NCBI RefSeq assembly: GCF_018449725.1
Contig: NZ_JAAVVC010000016.1
Coordinates: 1 to 64,000, forward strand
Direction: 5' to 3'
Length of the DNA stretch: 64,000 bases
Origin: Pseudomonas sp. dw_612
Lineage (GTDB): Bacteria; Pseudomonadota; Gammaproteobacteria; Pseudomonadales; Pseudomonadaceae
Shown here: piece after piece, positions 1 through 8,767 of the stretch
Layout: every line of letters begins with the position of its first letter
Position numbering within the stretch: position 1 is the stretch's first letter
Position numbers and translations under genes: made by a program
The notes under the pieces: model-generated
What the model was told of the DNA's origin: nothing
What the model saw: the letters and a program-made list of their open reading frames with translations, nothing else
The model's database searches: none

Positions 1-100
1 ATTGCCTGCGAAATAAGTTGCGTGACTGATAACCTGTTGCAGAACCGGCCTGTGCTTTTCCAGTCTTACGTACAGGCCCTAACCCGCAGTGAGGAAAAGC

Positions 101-1186
101 ATGAAGTCGCGCATCTGGCGTTTGGCCGGTGTTGGTTTGCTGTGTGTAAGTGTCACTGCGCAATCGCTGGCCGATGAGCCGCAGAACCGGGGGCCCGAAG
201 GTGTACCGCACGGGCGTGATCATGAGCGAAATGATCAGGGCCATGGTGGTAACAACCAGCCGCGCCCACAAAACAACCCTCAACAGAACAATCAGCCGCG
301 GCCGCAGAACAATCCGCAGCAGAATCAACCGCGCCCGCAGAACAACGAAATCATTCGTGGCGAGAACAGCCGTCAGTTCGAGCACAACGGCCAGAATGGC
401 CAAAATGGTCAATGGCAGAATCGCCAACATGATGCCAACACTCAGGTTCGACCTGCGCCGCCACCGCCGCAGTTACCGGCTAACAGCCTGCCGATCCAGG
501 GCCGACCCGACACCGTGCGCCAGACCCAGCAGCCTCGGTACGGTAACTATCAGGACATACCGCGACGCAACGATAACAACCAGCACTGGCAGGGCAACAA
601 TCAAGGCCCGCGTCCCGATGATCATCGCTGGGAAGGTCGCCCGAATGGCCACGGCAATGGCTGGGGCCCCGGCCCACAGTACCGTCCGGGCCAAATGGTC
701 GATCGCTTCCCGGACCGCAACTTCCGCGTGCCGTACCGTGGCCAGGATTACTTCTACTCCGGCGGCTACTGGTATCGCCCGCAAGGTCCGCGCTACGTAG
801 TGGTTCAGCCACCACGCGGGATCCGCGTGCACTACATGCCTGATTACGCCCGGGAAGTGTGGATCGGCGGTGCGCTGCTGTTCCTCGCCGCCGGCTCGTA
901 TTACGCCTACGAAGAAAGCACTCAGGATTATGTAGTGGTCGAGCCGCCAGTCGGTGCTCCGCAACCGCAACCGACCAGCAACGGCATTGACGTGACGGCG
1001 TATCCGGCCAACGGCCAGTCTCCGCAGCAAGTTGCCCAGGACGGTTACGAGTGCTCGCAATACGCGGTGCAGCAGAGCGGCTTCAATCCGCAAACCGCGA
1101 CGTACCAGCCAGATCCGTCAGTCGTGCAAGCCTACCGCCAGGCCCAGGGCAACTGCCTGAGCAGCCGCGGATATCAGGTGGAATAA
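101..1186 (+). CDS. DUF6515 family envelope protein, glutamine/asparagine/proline-rich
   Basis: I choose the ATG at 101 because GAGG at 91-94 is a well-placed ribosome site; the upstream in-frame GTG at 89 overlaps it. A signal peptide of about 23 residues (basic start, hydrophobic core, ending near AQSLADE) predicts export. Residues about 25-115 are low-complexity repeats of the type NQPRPQNNPQQ, and the DNA there (about 255-345) is itself repetitive. The C-terminal half holds the Y/G-rich core (DYFYSGGYWYRP, then a hydrophobic segment LLFLAAGSYYAYEE) and a tail with two cysteines that I associate with DUF6515. No enzymatic motif is visible. A structural or surface role is inference; the family assignment is from recall and moderately sure. 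Confidence 0.75.
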   Translation: MKSRIWRLAGVGLLCVSVTAQSLADEPQNRGPEGVPHGRDHERNDQGHGGNNQPRPQNNPQQNNQPRPQNNPQQNQPRPQNNEIIRGENSRQFEHNGQNGQNGQWQNRQHDANTQVRPAPPPPQLPANSLPIQGRPDTVRQTQQPRYGNYQDIPRRNDNNQHWQGNNQGPRPDDHRWEGRPNGHGNGWGPGPQYRPGQMVDRFPDRNFRVPYRGQDYFYSGGYWYRPQGPRYVVVQPPRGIRVHYMPDYAREVWIGGALLFLAAGSYYAYEESTQDYVVVEPPVGAPQPQPTSNGIDVTAYPANGQSPQQVAQDGYECSQYAVQQSGFNPQTATYQPDPSVVQAYRQAQGNCLSSRGYQVE

Positions 1187-1190
1187 CGGC

Positions 1191-1282
1191 AGCTGCAAGC
1201 TGCAAGCTGCAAGCTTCAAGCGGTAAGCCTGAAGCTTGGAGCTTGGAGCTTGGAGCTTAAAGCTTGCCGCTTGCAGCTGCTT
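1191..1282. repeat. AGCTTNNAGC-type short tandem repeat
   Basis: Tandem GCTGCAAGCTGCAAGC, then CTTGGAGCTTGGAGCTT: degenerate 7-8 bp units forming an imperfect inverted array. It overlaps the last codons of the cation exporter gene on the opposite strand. A related array lies at 57340-57424. Confidence 0.7.
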
Positions 1283-2150
1283 TCATCGGGTCGGCGTGCA
1301 CCAGCACTTCGGCTCGTGGGTAAGCGGCGTGAATCGCATCGGCGGCCTGATCGCTGATGCCGTGGGCGACTGACAGCGTCAACTCCCCCGGCAATTCCAG
1401 GTGCAATTGCACAAACCAGTGATTGCCGGAAATCCGCGTGCGCAAATCATGCGCGCCCAATACGCCCGGCACGCCGCAGGCCAGTTCCAGCATGTGCTGG
1501 CTCACGTCCGGTGGCAGCTCTTCATCCATCAGCACCGCAAAACTTTCCCGGGCGATCTGCACCGCGCTCCAGAGGATGTACGCCGCAATCCCCAAGCCGA
1601 ACCAGGCGTCCAGCGAATGCCAGCCGAACCCGGCGAGTACCAGCGCAATCAGAATGCTGCCGTTGAGCATCAGGTCGGAACGGTAATGCAAGGAGTCGGC
1701 ACGCACAGCGTTGGAGCCGGTGGCCTTGATGACCCGATGTTGCAGCATCAGCAGCGCCACGGTCAGCGCGAGGGAAAACAGGATCACCCCGATGCTGATC
1801 CATGGCGCCCCCACCGGTTCCGGATGCTTCAACCGATCAAACGCCTGAAAGGCAATCAGCACCGCACTGCCACCAATGAACAGCGCCTGGGCCATGCCCG
1901 ACAGCGATTCGGCCTTGCCGTGCCCATAACGATGGTCGTCATCGGCCGGGCGCAAGGCGTAATGCACCGCCAACAGATTGAGCAGCGAGGTGATGCCGTC
2001 GAGGGCCGAGTCGGTCAACCCGGCGAGCATGCTCACCGAACCGCTGAGCCACCAGGCGATGGCTTTGGCAATGATCAACGTGCACGCCACCGCCACGGAG
2101 GCGCGGGTCGCCAGCCGCAGCAGGCGAGCGTGTTTGAGGCTGGTGGTCAT
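1257..2150 (-). CDS. fieF: Cation diffusion facilitator (FieF-type divalent metal exporter)
   Basis: This 297-residue inner-membrane protein is the usual length for the CDF family, which exports Zn(II), Fe(II) or Cd(II) in exchange for protons. The metal-site pattern is visible in TM2 (LTDSALDG, two aspartates four apart) and again as HYRSDL (His and Asp four apart), matching the FieF/YiiP site. About six hydrophobic segments are followed by a cytoplasmic domain with histidines (LRTRISGNHWFVQLHLELPG). The start is the ATG at 2150. The last residues (KAAASGKL) are encoded inside a short tandem repeat, so the C-terminus may have been rewritten by the repeat. The exact metal is not predictable here. 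Confidence 0.9.
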   Translation of the reverse strand: MTTSLKHARLLRLATRASVAVACTLIIAKAIAWWLSGSVSMLAGLTDSALDGITSLLNLLAVHYALRPADDDHRYGHGKAESLSGMAQALFIGGSAVLIAFQAFDRLKHPEPVGAPWISIGVILFSLALTVALLMLQHRVIKATGSNAVRADSLHYRSDLMLNGSILIALVLAGFGWHSLDAWFGLGIAAYILWSAVQIARESFAVLMDEELPPDVSQHMLELACGVPGVLGAHDLRTRISGNHWFVQLHLELPGELTLSVAHGISDQAADAIHAAYPRAEVLVHADPMKAAASGKL

Positions 2151-2180
2151 AGGTGCGGCAGTTCCTTTAAGGGCACGGAT

Positions 2181-2600
2181 TTACGCGGCAGGTTGCAGGC
2201 CGAACATGGCCAGTTGCTGAGTGCTGCCCTTGTGCTGGATCAGGCGTGGGTCATCCAGCGGGAAGCTGCGGCCCAGTTCGGTTTCCAGAATAGTCTGCAA
2301 CTTGCGGTTATCGACCTGACCGTCCGGGCCGATCGCTTCCTTGAGTTTTTCGGGTGCGACCTGGGCGGTCTTGCCCGGTTCGAAATAAATCGCGCCGGTG
2401 GCAAAGTCGACGGCAAACGCAATCAGGCCGGGAACGATGTAGAACAGCAGACCCACGGCATCGAGCACTGCAATCGCCGGGTCAATCTTGCCGTCGATCT
2501 GGCCGCGACGGTCAGGGTAGAAAATCGAACCGCAGGCGGTCACCTGGGTCAGCAAGGTGGCGACGAGAACACCGCCAATCAGGCGAAAGGGAACACGCAT
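2181..2600 (-). CDS. Small predicted lipoprotein
   Basis: A 139-residue protein with a signal peptide ending in a lipobox-like VTAC (cysteine at about residue 23), so probably lipidated and envelope-anchored. A second hydrophobic stretch (VGLLFYIVPGLIAFAVDFATGAIYF) follows the motif GKIDPAIAVLDA. This arrangement resembles the YceK/YidQ type of small lipoproteins. Pseudomonas homologues are sometimes labelled polyribonucleotide nucleotidyltransferase, but I see no nuclease domain, so I do not use that name. It lies 30 bp upstream of the cation exporter gene on the same strand and may be co-transcribed with it. Function is unknown. Confidence 0.75.
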   Translation of the reverse strand: MRVPFRLIGGVLVATLLTQVTACGSIFYPDRRGQIDGKIDPAIAVLDAVGLLFYIVPGLIAFAVDFATGAIYFEPGKTAQVAPEKLKEAIGPDGQVDNRKLQTILETELGRSFPLDDPRLIQHKGSTQQLAMFGLQPAA

Positions 2601-2709
2601 GGGAAATCTCCTGGGTCATTTGAAAACGAATGGGCGTCTATATGAATTAGGACTGTGATTAACGCCAGACAGTTCGCCGTTATACTCGCGCCTCTGTTTG
2701 GGAGCCAGC

Positions 2710-5226
2710 ATGATTTCTTTGCCGATTGATGAAGTTTTACCCGCCCTGCGTGAAGCCTTGGCGACACGTCACGAAGCCGTGCTCGAAGCACCGCCCGGCG
2801 CCGGTAAAACCACCCGTGTGCCGTTGGCCTTGCTCCACGAGCCGTGGCTGGCCGGGCAGACGATTCTGATGCTCGAGCCCCGTCGCCTGGCGGCGCGGGC
2901 GGCGGCGGAGCGTTTGGCCAGTGAGCTGGGCGAAAAGGTCGGGGAAACCGTCGGCTATCGGATTCGTCTCGACAGCAAAGTCGGCCCCAACACCCGGATC
3001 GAAGTGGTCACCGAAGGCATTCTCACCCGGCGCTTGCAGGATGATCCGGCGCTGGATGGCGTGGGGTTGTTGATCTTTGACGAGTTTCACGAACGCAGCC
3101 TCGACGCGGATCTGGCGCTGGCCCTGAGCCTCAATGGCCGGGAACTGTTTCGCGAAGACCAATCGCTGAAAATCCTGTTGATGTCGGCCACCCTGGAAGG
3201 CGAGCGCCTGGCCGGCTTGCTCGATGACGCGCCGATCCTGCGCAGCGAAGGGCGCATGTACCCGGTGGCCATGCGCTGGGGCCGGCCGTTCCAGTCCGGT
3301 GAATTCATCGAGCCGCGTCTGGTGCAAACCATCCTCGAAGCCTTGAACGATGAAACCGGCAGCGTGCTGGTGTTCCTGCCGGGGCAGGCGGAAATCCGGC
3401 GGGTGCATCAACAATTGGCGGATGCCTTGGGCGAGAGCACGCAGGTTTTGCTTTGTCCGCTGCACGGTGAATTGGATCTGGCCGCGCAGCGCGCCGCGAT
3501 CGACCCGGCGCCTGTCGGTAAACGCAAAGTGGTGCTGGCCACCAACATCGCCGAGACCAGCCTGACCATCGATGGTGTGCGCGTGGTGATCGACGCCGGG
3601 TTGGCGCGGGTGCCGCGTTTCGACCCGGGCAGCGGCATGACGCGCCTGGACACCCAGCGCATCTCCCGCGCCAGCGCCACGCAGCGCGCAGGCCGGGCTG
3701 GGCGCTTGGAGCCGGGCGTGTGTTATCGCCTGTGGTCGCAGGATCAGCACGAACAACTGGCGGCGTATGCCAGTGCGGAAATTCTTTCGGCTGATCTCGC
3801 CGGGCTGGCGTTGCAACTCGGTCGCTGGGGCGTTACGCCAGGCCAATTGGTGTGGCTCGACGTACCGCCCGCCGCGGCTTATGCGCAGGCTCAGGATTTG
3901 CTCGATCGCCTCGGTGCACTGGACGGCGATGCGCTGACTCGTCACGGCCAGGCCATGGCCGAACTGCCGGCGCATCCACGCATTGCGCATTTGCTGCTGC
4001 GCGGTCAGGCATTGGGGCTGGCGGACATGGCCTGCAACGTCGCGGCACTGCTGGGCGAACGGGATATTTTGCGCGGTGCCGGGGCCGATCTGCACACTCG
4101 ATTGGTCCTGTTGTCCGGCGAAGAGCGCGCTGCTCGCGGCGCCCAAGGCGGTGTGCAACGAGCCCGGCAACTGGCGCGGCAGTATCGCGGCTACTTGCGC
4201 GGTAACGCCGCGGAGCCGGTCAGCGATCCCGATCATCCACGCTGGCTCGGTGCGCTGCTGGCGCTGGCTTATCCGGATCGGGTCGCGCAACAGCGCCGGG
4301 CTGGTGGCGCGGAATATCGTCTGGCCAACGGTCGGGCGGCGTTGTTTGCCGAGGCCGACAGTTTGATGAAACAACCCTGGCTGGTGATCGCCGATCTCGG
4401 CAGTCGTCAGGGCCAGCGCGAAGAACGGATTTATCTGGCGGCGGATTTCGATCCGGCGCTGTTCGATTCGGTATTGGCCGAGCAAGTGCGCTGCGTCGAT
4501 CAACTGGATTGGGACGAGCGCGAAGGCGTGCTGCGGGCCGAGCGACAGCGCAAGGTCGGTGAGTTGATCCTCAGCCGCGAGCCCTTGACCGGGCTCGACG
4601 AAACGGCGCGCAGCCAGGCGTTGGTCAATCTGGTACGGCGTAAAGGTTTGGAGTTGTTGCCATGGACCCCGGAGCTGCGTCAGTGGCAAGCGCGGGTGGC
4701 GTTGTTGCGGCAGCTGGACCTGGGCAGTAAAGGTGAGAGTGAATGGCCGGATGTCAGCGACGCCGCGCTGGTCAAAAGCCTCGAACATTGGCTGTTGCCG
4801 TACCTGGGCAAAGTATCGCGGCTCAGTCACTTCGCCAATCTGGACCTGTCGAGCATCGTGCATAACCTGCTGCCGTGGCCATTGCCGCAACGTCTCGATG
4901 AACTGGCGCCGCATCATTTGAGCGTGCCGTCCGGCTCATCGATTCGGCTGGACTACAGCGAGCAACCGCCGATTCTGGCGGTGCGTTTGCAGGAACTGTT
5001 CGGTCTGGCCGAAACCCCGCGCATCGCTGGCGGCCGGCAAGTGGTCAAGTTGCACCTGCTGTCCCCGGCGCGGCGACCGGTGCAGGTGACTCAGGATCTG
5101 GCGAACTTCTGGCGCAGCACCTATGCCGAGGTGAAGAAGGATTTGAAAGGGCGGTATCCGAAGCATTACTGGCCGGATGATCCGTTGGTGGCTGAGGCGA
5201 CGGCGCGGATCAAGCCGCGTAAATAG
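2710..5226 (+). CDS. hrpB: ATP-dependent helicase HrpB
   Basis: An 838-residue DEAH/RHA-type superfamily 2 helicase. The start is the ATG at 2710, with GGAG at 2701 as ribosome site. Motif I is PPGAGKTTRVP (about residue 32), motif II is DEFHERS, motif III is MSATLEG, and motif VI is QRAGRAGR. The C-terminal half carries the HrpB-specific region ending in KKDLKGRYPKHYWPDDP. Family members are putative RNA helicases of poorly known cellular role; E. coli hrpB mutants have little phenotype. It is a single gene with REP elements behind it. The identification is firm from length and motif order. Confidence 0.95.
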   Translation: MISLPIDEVLPALREALATRHEAVLEAPPGAGKTTRVPLALLHEPWLAGQTILMLEPRRLAARAAAERLASELGEKVGETVGYRIRLDSKVGPNTRIEVVTEGILTRRLQDDPALDGVGLLIFDEFHERSLDADLALALSLNGRELFREDQSLKILLMSATLEGERLAGLLDDAPILRSEGRMYPVAMRWGRPFQSGEFIEPRLVQTILEALNDETGSVLVFLPGQAEIRRVHQQLADALGESTQVLLCPLHGELDLAAQRAAIDPAPVGKRKVVLATNIAETSLTIDGVRVVIDAGLARVPRFDPGSGMTRLDTQRISRASATQRAGRAGRLEPGVCYRLWSQDQHEQLAAYASAEILSADLAGLALQLGRWGVTPGQLVWLDVPPAAAYAQAQDLLDRLGALDGDALTRHGQAMAELPAHPRIAHLLLRGQALGLADMACNVAALLGERDILRGAGADLHTRLVLLSGEERAARGAQGGVQRARQLARQYRGYLRGNAAEPVSDPDHPRWLGALLALAYPDRVAQQRRAGGAEYRLANGRAALFAEADSLMKQPWLVIADLGSRQGQREERIYLAADFDPALFDSVLAEQVRCVDQLDWDEREGVLRAERQRKVGELILSREPLTGLDETARSQALVNLVRRKGLELLPWTPELRQWQARVALLRQLDLGSKGESEWPDVSDAALVKSLEHWLLPYLGKVSRLSHFANLDLSSIVHNLLPWPLPQRLDELAPHHLSVPSGSSIRLDYSEQPPILAVRLQELFGLAETPRIAGGRQVVKLHLLSPARRPVQVTQDLANFWRSTYAEVKKDLKGRYPKHYWPDDPLVAEATARIKPRK

Positions 5227-5249
5227 TCAGGTCAATCGGCGGTGCGGCA

Positions 5250-5342
5250 TTCGCGAGCAAGCCCGCTCCCACAAGGCATCTCCAGTCGACACAGATTTTG
5301 TGTGCGACGCAGATCCCTTGTGGGAGCGGGCTTGCTCGCGAA
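5250..5342. repeat. REP doublet, class A
   Basis: Inverted pair TTCGCGAGCAAGCCCGCTCC / GGGAGCGGGCTTGCTCGCGA around a non-conserved centre. It lies between hrpB and the convergent endonuclease-family gene. Confidence 0.95.
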
Positions 5343-5357
5343 GCTTTTGATATTGAC

Positions 5358-6437
5358 CTACGGCGCAGCCGGCAACAAAAACCGTGCAATCACCGGCAAG
5401 TGATCGGAAATCCGCAACGTATCGTCCTGCCGCACTGTCGCTTCAACACGCTTGATCCGCGGGCTGTAAAACAGGTAATCCACCGTCCGGTCCGGGCCGT
5501 TCAGGCCGGGATCGTTCGGGTAATGGGTCAGCCACTGTGCCCGATCGGCACCGCTGGCTTCGTTATTGGTGGGGATCATCGGGTATTTGTCCCACAGCAC
5601 ATGCAGGGCGCTGTCGGCGGAGTAGGGCGTACGTTGCTCGGTGGGCAGGCGTCGGTATTGGCCCAGGGGCAAGAGATTGAAGTCACCGCCGATCAACCAC
5701 GGTGTGCCGCGACTCTCGTATCGGTCGAGCACCTTGGCCACCGCCGTCACTTGGGTTTGCAGGGTGTCATAGGGCTGGATGACACGGTCCAGATGCGTGT
5801 TGAGTACCGCGACCTGCCCGCCATCGCTCAACGGTAGATAGGTCACCAGCAAGGCGTTTTTCGGTTTGAACTGACGGCTGATGAGATTGGCGGGCGCCAC
5901 CGGCAATTGCAGGCGCTCGGCATGTTCGATCTGGTAGCGGCTCAGGGTCGCCAGTTGCCGGCCGACGCTGCCGAAGATGTGCGGCTCAGGGACGAAATTG
6001 GCCTTCCAGTCGAAGGCGTGGGCGCTGCAGGGATAAAGGTCGGCGACCCGTTCCTGCAACAGCTTGAACTGATCCTGATAATCGCTGGCCTTGGCGCCGT
6101 TATCGAGCTCTTGCAGCAGCACGATGTCCGGATCCTCGTCGCGAATCACCCGTGCCACTTCATCAAGGCTGAACGCCATGTCTTCGAGGGTGGGTTTTTC
6201 GTCGTCGCCCTGGGCCAGGTCGTTCCAGAACACGTAGCGTTTACCCGCCAGGTACTGAACGTTCCACGTCATCACCTTCAAGGCTTGACCGGGCACCAGG
6301 GTAGGCGCCTTGGCGTTGCAACTGACCGGCAACACTTCCTTGGCTTCAGGCCGCCAGGTGGCGCTGTAGATCAACAGGCCCGCCAGGCCGAGGATAATCA
6401 GCAGGCCCAGCAGGGTGTAGCGCAGTAGACGGGTCAT
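5358..6437 (-). CDS. Membrane-anchored endonuclease/exonuclease/phosphatase family protein
   Basis: A 359-residue protein with one N-terminal membrane segment (YTLLGLLIILGLAGLLIYSA), so the catalytic domain is probably periplasmic. The EEP fold signatures appear in order: MTWNVQYL, VLLQELDN (catalytic Glu), LNTHLDR, GGDFNLLP, and near the end ISDHLPV with the catalytic Asp-His. This superfamily cleaves phosphodiester or phosphomonoester bonds in nucleic acids, lipids or inositol phosphates; substrate cannot be told from sequence. It starts at the ATG at 6437 and ends just inside a REP region. I see no operon partner: the next gene on this strand begins 76 bp upstream. Confidence 0.85.
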   Translation of the reverse strand: MTRLLRYTLLGLLIILGLAGLLIYSATWRPEAKEVLPVSCNAKAPTLVPGQALKVMTWNVQYLAGKRYVFWNDLAQGDDEKPTLEDMAFSLDEVARVIRDEDPDIVLLQELDNGAKASDYQDQFKLLQERVADLYPCSAHAFDWKANFVPEPHIFGSVGRQLATLSRYQIEHAERLQLPVAPANLISRQFKPKNALLVTYLPLSDGGQVAVLNTHLDRVIQPYDTLQTQVTAVAKVLDRYESRGTPWLIGGDFNLLPLGQYRRLPTEQRTPYSADSALHVLWDKYPMIPTNNEASGADRAQWLTHYPNDPGLNGPDRTVDYLFYSPRIKRVEATVRQDDTLRISDHLPVIARFLLPAAP

Positions 6438-6513
6438 TGGCTCGGCTTAATAGCGTTACAAAGATGACCCCGAGCATACCCGAGAGCGGCGTCCGCGCCC
6501 AAGGGTAGAGCGG

Positions 6514-7188
6514 TCAGACGGGTCTATCGGTTTTGTCAGGCACTTCGCCAATCAGCATAAACAGGCGGAACAGCACCACGCTGGTGAACAGTTGCAGGAA
6601 ACTGTGGGCGCTGTCGATCAGCAAGCCGAGCACCGGATTCTGTGGCTCCGGGTAGATCTCCAGGCTGGCACCCTTGAGCAACCACAGCGGCGCCATCACC
6701 GCCAGAATGCACACCAGAATGCGCAGGAAATGGCCGCGAGTCAGGCGCAGGCTTTCCTTCATCGCCGCCAGCGGCGCCATGCCGCGCAGCACCAGCAGGT
6801 ATTCGGCGAAGGCCAGGGCCACCATCAGCCAGATGCCCGGCAGGAAATACAGCGACAGGCCAAGCAGGATCAACAAGGTGTTGAGCGCGGTGAGCAGGGC
6901 GAAACGTGGCCACAAGGTGGCCGACGTAGCCAGCAAGTCGCGGATGCGCGGCGATTCGCCACGACTGCGGGCATCGAGAAACAGAATCAGCGCCGCGGTG
7001 TACAGCGGATAGACCAGCAAACCGACGATCACGCTGTAACCGGGGAACCCGTCCGGGCCGGCGGTGTTGTCCACCACTTGTTGCAAGAACGCTTCGAAAA
7101 TCACCAGCGGCAAGCACAGTTGCACGATCTGGCGCAGATTGCGCTTGAAGAAATACAAGGAGTCACGCAGCACATCGAACGGATTCAT
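6514..7188 (-). CDS. YciC-like (UPF0259-type) integral membrane protein
   Basis: The start is placed at the ATG at 7188 (MNPFDVLRDSLYFFKRN); an upstream extension to 7251 lacks family-like sequence. The protein has 224 residues and about six hydrophobic segments (for example YSVIVGLLVYPLYTAALILF and FALLTALNTLLILLGLSLYF). The pattern of amphipathic start, paired helices and LRLTRGHFLRILV resembles YciC-like membrane proteins of unknown role. No catalytic motif is visible. It is followed by the endonuclease-family gene on the same strand. Confidence 0.75.
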   Translation of the reverse strand: MNPFDVLRDSLYFFKRNLRQIVQLCLPLVIFEAFLQQVVDNTAGPDGFPGYSVIVGLLVYPLYTAALILFLDARSRGESPRIRDLLATSATLWPRFALLTALNTLLILLGLSLYFLPGIWLMVALAFAEYLLVLRGMAPLAAMKESLRLTRGHFLRILVCILAVMAPLWLLKGASLEIYPEPQNPVLGLLIDSAHSFLQLFTSVVLFRLFMLIGEVPDKTDRPV

Positions 7189-7365
7189 CAGTCGGTATCG
7201 CAGGTTAAAAGCAGTTCCACACTTTAACCGATGAAGCGCTGGAGGGCGCAAACGTAAACGTTAGGTAAAGGCCATTGAAACATCCTGTTGCAGCCCCATT
7301 ACTGTCGGGCACCTTATCCACAGTGGATGAGGGTGACGATATTCCCGGCAATCTACGAGGTCGCC

Positions 7366-8130
7366 ATGAACAGCGAAGAACAAACCCTGATCGATGGACT
7401 GTTTTCCCGGTTGCAACAGGCCGAAACGGATTCAGCCCCGCGTGACGCCCAGGCCGAGGCGCGGATCAAGGAGCACCTGACTCGCCAGCCCGCCGCGGGC
7501 TATTTCATGACCCAGGCGATTCTGGTGCAAGAGGCTGCGATCAAAAGCCTCGACGAACAGAACAAGCAACAGGCGCAGCAGATCCAGCAATTGCAGGCTG
7601 AATTGCAGCAGGCCAAGGCGGCTCCGGCGCCGAGCAGTGGTGGTTTCCTGTCGAGCATCTTTGGTGGCGGTTCCCGCGATCAACAGCCAACTCAGAGCCC
7701 TCCACCCGCGACCGGTGGCTGGCGTGAACCGGCCCGGCCGTCGTTCAACTCGCAACCGCCACAGCAAAACTTCGGTGCACCGCAACAGAACTACGGCGCC
7801 CCGCAGCAAAACTACGCGCCGCAACAGCAGGCCCCGGTCGGTAGCGGCTTCCTCGGTGGCGCTTTGAAAACGGCGGCTGGCGTGGCCGGTGGTGTGATGC
7901 TGGCGCAAGGCATCAGCAGCCTGTTCCACAGCAATCAGCAACCGCAGGAAATCGTCGAAGTCATCAAGGAAGAGCCGGCGCAGGTCAACGATCACAGCGG
8001 CAACGACTGGAATAATGACCAGCATGTGGCCGGCAACGATTCCAACGACCAAGGCAATTTCACCGACGCCGACTACAGCGATGACAGCTCGTCATTCTTC
8101 GGCGGCGATGACGACGATTCCTTTATCTGA
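7366..8130 (+). CDS. DUF2076 domain-containing protein
   Basis: The ATG at 7366 (MNSEEQTLIDGLFSRLQQAE) is chosen because GAGG at 7357-7360 precedes it and DUF2076 begins exactly there. The 254 residues comprise an N-terminal helical coiled-coil region (about 1-85, rich in Q, with QQAQQIQQLQAEL), a proline/glutamine/asparagine-rich linker with QQNYGAPQQNY repeats, a short glycine/alanine hydrophobic segment (LKTAAGVAGGVMLAQGIS), and an acidic Asp/Ser/Asn-rich tail ending DDDDSF. Homologues are called periplasmic ligand-binding sensor proteins in some annotations, but no signal peptide is visible here. Function is unknown. Confidence 0.8.
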   Translation: MNSEEQTLIDGLFSRLQQAETDSAPRDAQAEARIKEHLTRQPAAGYFMTQAILVQEAAIKSLDEQNKQQAQQIQQLQAELQQAKAAPAPSSGGFLSSIFGGGSRDQQPTQSPPPATGGWREPARPSFNSQPPQQNFGAPQQNYGAPQQNYAPQQQAPVGSGFLGGALKTAAGVAGGVMLAQGISSLFHSNQQPQEIVEVIKEEPAQVNDHSGNDWNNDQHVAGNDSNDQGNFTDADYSDDSSSFFGGDDDDSFI

Positions 8131-8265
8131 CCCACCACTCGTCCGGGGCGCGCAATCGCCCCGGGCCGATTATTCGCGGAACAATCCTTCAGGCTGGCAT
8201 ACTGGGCGACTTTTCGGGCCTAGTGCCGGATTCAAAGCCTGCGCCTGTGCGCCAAGAGGGAAGCG

Positions 8266-8745
8266 ATGAAGAAAATCGCAGTGTTCGCCGACGTTCAAAA
8301 CCTCTATTACACCGTGCGTCAGGCCTATGGTTGCCACTTCAACTATGCCGCGTTGTGGGCTGATATCAGCAAACAGGGCGAGATTGTCGAGGCCTATGCC
8401 TACGCCATCGATCGCGGTGACAGCAAACAGCAGCAGTTCCAGCAGATCCTGCGCAACCTCGGCTTCATCGTGAAGCTCAAGCCCTACATCCAGCGCAGCG
8501 ACGGCTCGGCCAAGGGCGACTGGGACGTGGGCATCACCCTCGACATCATGGACGCCGCCGACCACGTCGACGAAGTGGTGCTGGCCTCCGGCGACGGTGA
8601 TTTCGACATGCTGCTGGAGCGCATCATCAGCAAACACGGCGTGCAAGCCGTGGCCTACGGCGTGCCGGGCCTGACCGCGAATTCGCTGATCCGCGCCGCC
8701 AGCCGCTACGTGCCGATCGAAGGCGCGCTGCTGCTCAAGAATTGA
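8266..8745 (+). CDS. NYN-domain (LabA/PIN-like) putative ribonuclease
   Basis: A 159-residue single-domain protein. The NYN acidic constellation is complete: D9 and N12 in AVFADVQNLYY, D85/D87 in GDWDVGITLDIMD with D93, and D110/D112/D114 in SGDGDFDML. The family uses a PIN-like metal site to cleave RNA; a role in RNA processing is expected but the substrate is unknown. The start ATG at 8266 follows AGAGGGAAGCG. A DnaQ-like exonuclease gene starts 22 bp downstream on the same strand, so the two nucleases are probably co-transcribed. Confidence 0.85.
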   Translation: MKKIAVFADVQNLYYTVRQAYGCHFNYAALWADISKQGEIVEAYAYAIDRGDSKQQQFQQILRNLGFIVKLKPYIQRSDGSAKGDWDVGITLDIMDAADHVDEVVLASGDGDFDMLLERIISKHGVQAVAYGVPGLTANSLIRAASRYVPIEGALLLKN

Positions 8746-8767
8746 TTTTTACGGAGTAGAAACAGGT

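Noticed and set aside
2737..4917. A 726-codon open frame on the minus strand
   Set aside because: It is antisense to hrpB, whose helicase motifs are complete. The translated frame is a Q/R/H-rich shadow typical of GC-rich DNA.
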